DNA from: a virus
DNA: 36,327 nt
Virus record (IMG/VR): IMGVR_UViG_3300046412_000062
Span: 1 to 36,327 of that record
Direction: 5' to 3' (one strand)
A program made the translations under genes and the position numbers. This document shows positions 31,020 to 36,327 of this stretch, in pieces; the stretch's first letter is position 1, and every line of letters starts with the position of its first letter. Below the pieces are notes generated by a model that worked only from the letters and a program-made list of their open reading frames with translations, was not told the DNA's origin and searched no databases.

Positions 31020-31250
31020 CTAAGCGTTAGTTGCTGATTCGTGTCCTTGTTCAATGAATTGCTCAAAGTTTAGAATCATACGTATAATGGAAAGTTCACC
31101 TTGCGTTTTAAACAGGTCTTTCTCATTGGTTAAATAACCTATGTCATATGCCTCAGCACGGTCCTCAAGCTCATCAATGAACTGGGACCATCCTGCGGTT
31201 CCGAATAGGTCAAAAAAGTTGTTATAATAGATTTCTTCGTCTTTAGTCAT
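31020..31250 (-). CDS. Small conserved phage protein between portal and scaffold (76 aa)
   Basis: Excellent AGGAGGA (31263-31257) before ATG 31250. It begins MTKDEEIYYNNFFDLFGTAGWSQFIDELEDRAEAYD and is acidic and helical; members of this type are common next to the portal in marine podoviruses and are of unknown function. It is the first gene after the 31290-31318 promoter, so it is strongly transcribed together with scaffold and capsid. Confidence 0.72.
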   Translation of the reverse strand: MTKDEEIYYNNFFDLFGTAGWSQFIDELEDRAEAYDIGYLTNEKDLFKTQGELSIIRMILNFEQFIEQGHESATNA

Positions 31251-31289
31251 GTTATCCTCCTAGGCACAACTGTAGTTTAATATACCCCT

Positions 31290-31318
31290 ATTATAACATA
31301 TTTTACGCCTTTTGTCAA
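31290..31318 (-). promoter_or_regulatory. Late sigma-70 promoter for scaffold, capsid, fibre and lysis genes
   Basis: On the - strand: TTGACA (31318-31313), 17-nt spacer AAAGGCGTAAAATATGT, TATAAT (31295-31290). Both hexamers are perfect. The last eight spacer bases match those of the 35906 promoter (AAAATATGT in both). It begins 3 bp after the portal stop, so it gives a separate high-level start for the capsid block. Confidence 0.92.
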
Positions 31319-31321
31319 GCT

Positions 31322-33373
31322 TTATTCACTCAGAGGAGGAAAATTTTCTTGACTTTGTGGTTGATTTGTGGTAGAGGCCTGACGGTCCATTTCTACACGT
31401 TTAGCATTGTTTACTTTCTCAGCTACATCAACGTCCTGACGCTGCTTCTTAAGTTGTAACTCAGCTACTCTCATGCGCTTCTCAAACTCTTTGTCATCAG
31501 CATTTCCTTGGTCAAGGTTTGTACTAACGGCTTTAATACGTTGAGTCTCTGCGTTATACTGTTCAACCTGCGCTTCAACATTGTACTTCTGTGCTCTAGC
31601 GTTAGCTTCGGCTGCCTGTGCTTGTAACGCAGCGGCTGTAGCCTGTTCCTTAGCCATTTGTATCTGAGCCATCTGTTGTTCCATCTGCTGTTGCATCTGG
31701 GCCATCTGTTGTTGCTGAGGGTTAGGCTGTGCAGCTTCACGCATCTTAGCAATCATTTCCTCACGCTTAGACAAGTTCATGTTCTCTACGATGCTTTCGA
31801 TAAGCATAGGATACATAGGACTGTCCGCAGGCATAGTCTGTAGTAATTGTACTAACTGTGTTACTTCATACTCACGAGCAATGATACCTAGGCTTGACGT
31901 AGGGATAAACTTAAAGTCCTGTGCTTGATATAAGTCAGGAGCAAACTGCATGTAACGCCAAGCTGTCTTCTGAATCATAGGAATCAGGAACATCTCTTGG
32001 AAGTTAATAAGTGTACGTTTATGTCTCTTAATGATGGCACCTAGGGACATACTAATGCCTGCCGCAGTTGCCTCACCGTTAACACCACCGGCTACACCAG
32101 AGGAATCTACAGCACCTGTAGCTTGTTGTACCATCTGTTCTAACTGTCCTGCTTGAGCAAAGGTTACCTGACCGACCTGACCGAAGTTGAACGGCTGTAG
32201 GATTTCAGCAGGATTACCGTTTGTTAAGAAGATTTTTCCTGGGCGTATCTCAGGCTTCATGCCTCTAGGAAGCCGTGAGGCGTCCACAGCCATCATAGGA
32301 TGTATAGTTAATGCTAAGGCATCAATACGTGCTCTAAGCTCTGTATCGAGCGCTTTCTGGCTGTTGTAGCCCTTCTCACAAACACCACGACCCCAGAAGC
32401 GATTAGGTATTACGTCCCAAGGGAATGCAACCACTGGACGGTCCTGCATCATATAAGGGTTTTCTTCGACCTTAACTAACTGACCATTAGCAATGACAAC
32501 AATGGCTTCAACGTAAGCACTTTCTTTGTCCTCTGTTTCATCCCCTAAGTCTACAGTTATTTCGTCTTCGTCTAGTTCGTCTTCCATTGCTTCATTAAAC
32601 AAGTCTCTAGGTACTAAACCATAGTACTTGACAAGACGTACTTTGTCTTCTGGGAATGACGCTAGTTCACGGTCTGGTTCAATGTCAGTATCTGTATATG
32701 CTTCACCTAGTTCAACGTCACGATAGACACCTTGTTCTATTAGTTGTTCTACTTGATGCGTAGGGACAAACTGGTCTATAGCCACACCTAGGGCTTCCTC
32801 TACGGAAGTAGCTACAGGGTCAATAAGGAAGTTCTGTGGTAAGATAGGATTCATCTTGACAACAAAACGATCCTTCATGCTGACACCCACGGCTTGCATA
32901 GCGCCTTCCATGATTGGTTCAGTAGCAGGAACTATCTCTTTAGTCTCCTCAACCACTAGCTCACCAATGCCCGTACCGTAGATAGCAGCATTAAGGACAG
33001 CCTCTGCGACAGTCTTACGTGTCTTAGTGAACTTGAAGTCCTCCATAAGCTGTGCTTTGATTTGTTCAATGTCTACTTTGTTTGGGTCCTGTACGTCATC
33101 ACGTATGTCAAACCAGTTTCCACGTCCAAAGGTAGCCTCTTCGACCTCAGCGACACTAGACTCTACTGCCTGTTGTAACGCAGGGGCAATAAGCTTAGAA
33201 CGCTCAGAGTCACGCATAGAGTCACTACCATCCCAGATGCCACGCCAGAGTCTAAAGTACTCTTCGTGTTTCTCTTGGTAGTTAGACTCGTAATGGTCAC
33301 GCCAGTCTTCACATTTAGACATGACCCATTGTTCTAAGTCCTGACTCTGTAAGTTATCATAATCTTGATTCAT
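31322..33373 (-). CDS. Portal protein (683 aa)
   Basis: Dodecameric DNA gate at the head vertex. It has the layout of large podovirus portals: a helical N-terminal region (residues ~10-60, WRDHYESNYQEKHEEYFRLWRGIWDG in outline), a mixed central body, then a very Gln-rich helical C-terminus (residues ~555-640, QQQQMAQMQQQMEQQMAQ) that would form the coiled barrel inside the head. The barrel is unusually rich in Gln, Ala and Met. Follows terL by 5 bp. Confidence 0.88.
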   Translation of the reverse strand: MNQDYDNLQSQDLEQWVMSKCEDWRDHYESNYQEKHEEYFRLWRGIWDGSDSMRDSERSKLIAPALQQAVESSVAEVEEATFGRGNWFDIRDDVQDPNKVDIEQIKAQLMEDFKFTKTRKTVAEAVLNAAIYGTGIGELVVEETKEIVPATEPIMEGAMQAVGVSMKDRFVVKMNPILPQNFLIDPVATSVEEALGVAIDQFVPTHQVEQLIEQGVYRDVELGEAYTDTDIEPDRELASFPEDKVRLVKYYGLVPRDLFNEAMEDELDEDEITVDLGDETEDKESAYVEAIVVIANGQLVKVEENPYMMQDRPVVAFPWDVIPNRFWGRGVCEKGYNSQKALDTELRARIDALALTIHPMMAVDASRLPRGMKPEIRPGKIFLTNGNPAEILQPFNFGQVGQVTFAQAGQLEQMVQQATGAVDSSGVAGGVNGEATAAGISMSLGAIIKRHKRTLINFQEMFLIPMIQKTAWRYMQFAPDLYQAQDFKFIPTSSLGIIAREYEVTQLVQLLQTMPADSPMYPMLIESIVENMNLSKREEMIAKMREAAQPNPQQQQMAQMQQQMEQQMAQIQMAKEQATAAALQAQAAEANARAQKYNVEAQVEQYNAETQRIKAVSTNLDQGNADDKEFEKRMRVAELQLKKQRQDVDVAEKVNNAKRVEMDRQASTTNQPQSQENFPPLSE

Positions 33374-33378
33374 ATGTA

Positions 33379-34635
33379 TTAGTATCCTGTGAGGTAGTCG
33401 AGAGGCTCGTAGTCCTCATCTAAATCGAGTAAATCTGTGTTGTATGAGACAATAGCTAGTTGGTCTATGTAAGCCAAGGAATCTATTAAATCGTCATGTA
33501 CTAAGTGATTAGGGAATTGAAACAGTTGGTCTAGGAACTCTCCATTCCAATCACCTTTGTTTAACGACACTTGACCATTCTCAAAGCGTCCCTGTAACGC
33601 CCAGACAATCCTGTCGGTTTTCTTTTGGTTACCGTGGGTTAGCTCCTCTATCCTAAAGAAACGGTTCCTACGCTTCATTAGGTCCATTAACGGAGACATA
33701 ACCGCTTGCTTTGCGATACCTCTTTCGATACCTACGCTAATTGGCCTGTATTTCTCTACGGCATCAAATATCTTCTGAGCTGTCTTGTCTAAAGTCCATC
33801 GTCCGTAGATTACTTCCTTTATCCACCAACCGTGCTCCGAGACCTTAACCACAGATATCGCTGTGTTATCCAAACGTTTGTTCTTCTTGGACGTGGAGCT
33901 TGTATCAACGAAGCCTGCTAAATCTATAGCGATATAGTAGTCACCTACCTGAGGCTCTTCTTCGTCAAACTGTACCCAGTCCTCTTTGAATATCTCAGAC
34001 CCTAACGCTTCAAAGCTCGCCATGAACTCCTGACGGAACGCATAGCTTGACATTGATTGTTTCGCTAGGTTAATCTCTTCTTCCTTGAGAGTTTCATTAT
34101 TGTATGACGTAAAGTGCCAACTCTTGTAACTCTCGTCCTCGGACTTGTCTGCGTAGACATAGAGGTCATAGAAGTGATTACGACCCTTAGGCGTCCCGAT
34201 GAACAAGGCATCACCCTGTCTATCCGCAAGTGCAGGTCTCAGGACCTCTTCCCAGACCTGAGGTTTCATATCTGCGTATTCATCCATTACTAGATATTCT
34301 AGGGACACACCACGCATCGTATCGGGTCTATCGGCACCCTTAAGGGATATACGACTACCATTGACTAACTTAAACTCCATGTTATTGACATGCTTAGATG
34401 CAATCACTGGATACGCTAGGTCCTCAATGACTGACCACATAATATCTCTGGCCTGTCCTTGAGTAGGCGCTACGTAGAATATAGTACACTTCTCGTTCTG
34501 TAGAGCCCTGATAATCATGGACCATGCAGCAAGCCTAGACTTACCACAACGACGTCCTGCGGCTACTACCTTGAATCGTGTGTCGTCACTAAAGACTTCC
34601 TGCTGCCACTTGAGTAGTTCTACCTTAAGTTCCAT
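33379..34635 (-). CDS. terL: Terminase large subunit (418 aa)
   Basis: ATPase and nuclease of the packaging motor. Walker A is AAGRRCGKSR (K32), with the R-rich form seen in podovirus terminases. Walker B is LEYLVMDEYAD (D118, E119). C-terminal RNase H-like nuclease acids are D238 (AIDLAG), E304 (VGIERG) and D381/D382 (HDDLIDSLAY). The start overlaps the stop of the LysM gene (TAATG). The length is somewhat short but all catalytic parts are present. Confidence 0.95.
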   Translation of the reverse strand: MELKVELLKWQQEVFSDDTRFKVVAAGRRCGKSRLAAWSMIIRALQNEKCTIFYVAPTQGQARDIMWSVIEDLAYPVIASKHVNNMEFKLVNGSRISLKGADRPDTMRGVSLEYLVMDEYADMKPQVWEEVLRPALADRQGDALFIGTPKGRNHFYDLYVYADKSEDESYKSWHFTSYNNETLKEEEINLAKQSMSSYAFRQEFMASFEALGSEIFKEDWVQFDEEEPQVGDYYIAIDLAGFVDTSSTSKKNKRLDNTAISVVKVSEHGWWIKEVIYGRWTLDKTAQKIFDAVEKYRPISVGIERGIAKQAVMSPLMDLMKRRNRFFRIEELTHGNQKKTDRIVWALQGRFENGQVSLNKGDWNGEFLDQLFQFPNHLVHDDLIDSLAYIDQLAIVSYNTDLLDLDEDYEPLDYLTGY

Positions 34636-35351
34636 TATTTAACCCTTAGTTGTTGACCTACATTGACAATGTTAGGGTTGACCTTAGGATTCATCTTTGC
34701 TAGTTGAGCGAGGGTTAGACCATTAGCCTTAGCAATTCTAAAGAAGTTATCTTTAGGTTTGACTGTATAGACACCAACCTGAGGAGTCGTTACGGAGTCT
34801 AAGGCGCCTTGGATAGGGTCTTCCTGAGCACGTCTTTTTTTTATATTCTCTAAACGTAAATTAAAGTCCGCCATGCCCTCAGGGTCTGACTGAGTCTGAT
34901 GGTTTTGACCCCACCATTCAGCCATTGTTAATTTACCATTAGTAATATCATTAAAGTTACTCTTAGGCTTCTGTGCGTGATAGCCTAGGAATAACATCTT
35001 CTGTTGGTCTATGGTTAGGTCAGCAGGGTCATAGTCCTTATCTAGGTTAGACACCCATTCAGGAGTCTCTAGGCCTTGTTTCTTAAGTGTAGTCTTAAGT
35101 CTGTTCAAGGCTACTTGGGAAGACGTATTGCCTTTCTTACCTTTTTCTAATTTGTTTTCAAACTGAAAGACACCTCTACCATAGCCGTCCGGTAAATCAC
35201 CTTGGGTCTTATCTGGTCTTATGTCTCCTCCAGTCTCCTTGTCCATGATTGCTTCCATTAGCAATTCCATAGTAGGTACTGGTACTTTCTTATCTTGTTC
35301 AATCTTAAGGAGCATATCCCTAGACGTTACTTGTTGTTCGTTATTACTCAT
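34635..35351 (-). CDS. Lysozyme/transglycosylase-like protein with C-terminal LysM (238 aa)
   Basis: Probably the phage endolysin or a virion muralytic enzyme. I use ATG 35351: AAGGAG lies just upstream, and it overlaps terS by 8 bp; the longer frame to 35471 is only overlap with terS. The N-terminal domain has MEAIMDKETGGD (E39, in the position of the catalytic Glu of lytic transglycosylases) and GYGRGVFQFE, like the GARGLMQ motif. The C-terminus (about 192-238, YTVKPKDNFFRIAKANGLTLAQLAKMNP then VGQQLRVK) is a clear LysM peptidoglycan-binding module. There is no signal peptide or N-terminal TM, so export would need the holin. Its place between terS and terL is unusual. Confidence 0.78.
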   Translation of the reverse strand: MSNNEQQVTSRDMLLKIEQDKKVPVPTMELLMEAIMDKETGGDIRPDKTQGDLPDGYGRGVFQFENKLEKGKKGNTSSQVALNRLKTTLKKQGLETPEWVSNLDKDYDPADLTIDQQKMLFLGYHAQKPKSNFNDITNGKLTMAEWWGQNHQTQSDPEGMADFNLRLENIKKRRAQEDPIQGALDSVTTPQVGVYTVKPKDNFFRIAKANGLTLAQLAKMNPKVNPNIVNVGQQLRVK

Positions 35352-35760
35352 TGTCAAGCTCCTTGTATTCTCCATCGACCACATCATTACCAACCTTAAC
35401 ACCACCACCGACACCAGTGATATTAATACTAATCGCATTACCACCGCCATTCTTGATGATATCCTTCTCAAAGGCTGCTACAGGTGCTATACGGTCCATG
35501 ACTAACTTCCATGCCGCTGATTGATTCTTATGTTCATTGTCCAAGGCCGCCTCAAAGATAGTATCGAGGACCTTACGTGACTTAGGGGAGGCTAACATAC
35601 GAGCTTTATATTCATTGATAATCGTAGCGTCACCCTTAGGACGACCCATAGTCTTACGACCACCTTCTTTTTTAGACAATATATCAGTCTTTCTAGGTCT
35701 ACCTCGGCCTCTTTTCTTAGGCTCTTCAGGGATAGACTTATCCTCATTAGTATTTGACAT
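35344..35760 (-). CDS. terS: Small terminase subunit candidate, AT-hook-like (138 aa)
   Basis: DNA-recognition subunit of the packaging complex, assigned by position ahead of terL and by a basic DNA-binding N-terminus. KKRGRGRPRK (residues 15-24) and MGRPKGD (38-44) each contain the GRP core of AT-hooks. Residues 48-90 are helical (INEYKARMLASPKSRKVLDTIFEAALDNEHKNQ in outline), as in small terminases. The end is Gly- and Asp-rich. First gene of the late strand. AT-hooks are not usual in terS, so the assignment is by context plus general features. Confidence 0.68.
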   Translation of the reverse strand: MSNTNEDKSIPEEPKKRGRGRPRKTDILSKKEGGRKTMGRPKGDATIINEYKARMLASPKSRKVLDTIFEAALDNEHKNQSAAWKLVMDRIAPVAAFEKDIIKNGGGNAISINITGVGGGVKVGNDVVDGEYKELDNE

Positions 35761-35802
35761 TAATTATTACCTTATGATTGTCTCAGGGGCGACCTGAGGT
35801 CT

Positions 35803-35868
35803 GTTCTTAGGAATTCTTAAGACCTCTTAGGGATTATTCCTTTATAGTTATTCATTAAAGATTAATTC
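35803..35868 (-). promoter_or_regulatory. Shared leader motifs of the packaging operon
   Basis: GTTCTTAGGAAT (35803-35814) lies within a near-palindrome CTTAGGAATTCTTAAG (35806-35821). ATTCATTAAAGATTAATTC (35850-35868) contains ATTAA/TTAAT arms. Both strings recur in the leader of SSB (3917-3954). They lie between the 35906 promoter and terS, so they are in the transcript leader. Candidate operator or RNA structure for coordinated control. Confidence 0.5.
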
Positions 35869-35905
35869 TTTATAGTCTAACTCTAAGATGTCTTAAGATA
35901 CCCTT

Positions 35906-35934
35906 ATTATAACATATTTTGGTCTAAATGTCAA
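35906..35934 (-). promoter_or_regulatory. Late sigma-70 promoter for terminase and portal
   Basis: On the - strand: TTGACA (35934-35929), 17-nt spacer TTTAGACCAAAATATGT, TATAAT (35911-35906). Perfect consensus hexamers and ideal spacing. Nearly the same spacer occurs in the 22073 promoter. It is about 145 bp before terS, leaving a long leader that holds the shared motifs. Confidence 0.92.
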
Positions 35935-36133
35935 GAGATTTCTTTGGTATTTTACAGAAAACTTAATGATTATGTCTAACCTACGTAAACCTTTGATATT
36001 CTTAGGTATTCTTAAGTAGTCTTTTTGACCAACTTTTGGTACTTTTGACCACCTTTAGTAGTCAATTTCACTCTTTTGTAAAACTAGGAGCCTACCTCTA
36101 GGTCTAGTCATTGGAATCCCCACCCCCGGGGAC
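35935..36133. other. Non-coding spacer between late promoter and DnaA array
   Basis: I see no gene in this stretch. It is AT-rich in its first part and holds a near-direct repeat, CTTTTGACCAAC (36022-36034 region) and CTTTTGACCACC (36042-36053), 20 bp apart. It also has inverted CTTAAG-containing strings near 36000-36015 and a CCCCGGGG palindrome near 36124-36131. The repeat spacing of about two helical turns could suit a DNA-binding protein or the unwinding side of the origin. Confidence 0.4.
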
Positions 36134-36257
36134 TTATCCACAGGATATCCACAGGCAAAACCCAGGGTTATCCACAGGTTATCCACAGGTTATCCACATG
36201 TCCACAGGTTATCCACAGGTTATCCACAGCGTTATAGTTATCCACAGGTTATCCACA
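36134..36257 (+). promoter_or_regulatory. DnaA-box array, putative replication origin (right-hand copy)
   Basis: Eight perfect copies of the DnaA consensus TTATCCACA, all in + orientation, start at 36134, 36168, 36179, 36190, 36209, 36220, 36238 and 36249. A one-mismatch box (ATATCCACA) is at 36145 and a degraded one (ATGTCCACA) at 36198. Many are followed by GG, giving 11-bp TTATCCACAGG units at about one helical turn. The array lies between the divergent early and late transcription units, and AT-rich DNA flanks it on both sides. Perfect DnaA boxes at this density are typical of DnaA-dependent origins or DnaA-titrating sites. The origin role is inference; the boxes are directly visible. Confidence 0.8.
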
Positions 36258-36327
36258 GGGGCCTGGAGGGAGGGGAGACTTAGGTCCCTATAGGACCAAC
36301 CCAAGACAACCACAACATCAAGTTATA
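36201..36327. repeat. Second copy of the 127-bp terminal direct repeat
   Basis: Identical to bases 1-127. In the closed circle this copy and the first are the same DNA, so the DnaA boxes in it should be counted once. The left neighbour of the repeat is known only from this copy (36190-36200), which shows that the box array continues smoothly across the joint. Confidence 0.9.

Noticed and set aside
35352-35471. N-terminal extension of the LysM enzyme to 35471
   Set aside because: The extension is only the second frame of terS; ATG 35351 has AAGGAG and an 8-bp overlap.
36168-36257. CRISPR-like repeat array
   Set aside because: The repeated unit is 9-11 bp and is the DnaA-box sequence. There are no unique ~30-bp spacers, so this is a protein-binding array.
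1-36327. Prophage or integrated element
   Set aside because: No integrase, attachment core or flanking bacterial genes; the sequence closes on itself.

Overview
The window is the complete genome of a tailed phage that reads as a circle of 36,200 bp. Its first 127 bases recur exactly as its last 127. The gene set is that of a lytic short-tailed (podovirus-type, T7-like) phage of a marine-type bacterium. It has a T7-like helicase-primase, family A DNA polymerase, endonuclease I and SSB, tail tubular proteins A and B, large internal virion proteins and an S74-chaperone tail fibre. It carries a phage-encoded nucleotide pathway of the kind common in marine podoviruses. I see no integrase, no repressor and, unusually for this gene set, no single-subunit RNA polymerase. 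GC content looks like roughly 40% by eye. The E. coli-type DnaA boxes and near-consensus sigma-70 promoters fit a proteobacterial host, perhaps a gammaproteobacterium, but do not prove it.

Layout. (1) The joint of the circle (about 35.77-36.33 kb and 1-468) is non-coding. It holds a one-orientation array of perfect DnaA boxes, many spaced 11 bp, next to a G-rich tract and a hairpin, and it sits between the two divergent transcription units. I read it as a host-DnaA-dependent replication origin or DnaA-binding control region. (2) 469-3850 (+): early region of small, translationally overlapping genes, mostly unknown, including two tiny membrane peptides and a zinc-ribbon protein. (3) 3858-14281 (+): a sigma-70-type promoter and a palindromic leader precede SSB, primase-helicase, DNA polymerase, a RecB/Cas4-like nuclease and endonuclease I. 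Four small ORFs follow, then the nucleotide block NrdA, glutaredoxin, MazG-like, ThyX, HNH endonuclease and NrdB. A hairpin terminator at 14270-14292 lies where the two halves converge. (4) 35760 down to 14294 (-): the late region, in the order small terminase, LysM lysozyme-like protein, large terminase, portal, scaffold, capsid, tail fibre, holin/lysis genes, small virion proteins, tail tubular A and B, and internal virion proteins.

Three nearly identical consensus sigma-70 promoters (35906-35934, 31290-31318, 22073-22101) divide the late strand into packaging/portal, scaffold/capsid/fibre/lysis and tail/internal-protein blocks. This explains how the phage can work without its own RNA polymerase. 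The replication genes together with RNR, glutaredoxin and ThyX would turn host ribonucleotides into phage DNA.

A sequence-wide oddity is near-complete loss of GATC. I find about 18 sites, 8 of them packed into 165-1032 and only one between 10,148 and 36,200. This suggests long exposure to a GATC-directed host system and recent arrival of the 639-1394 gene region.
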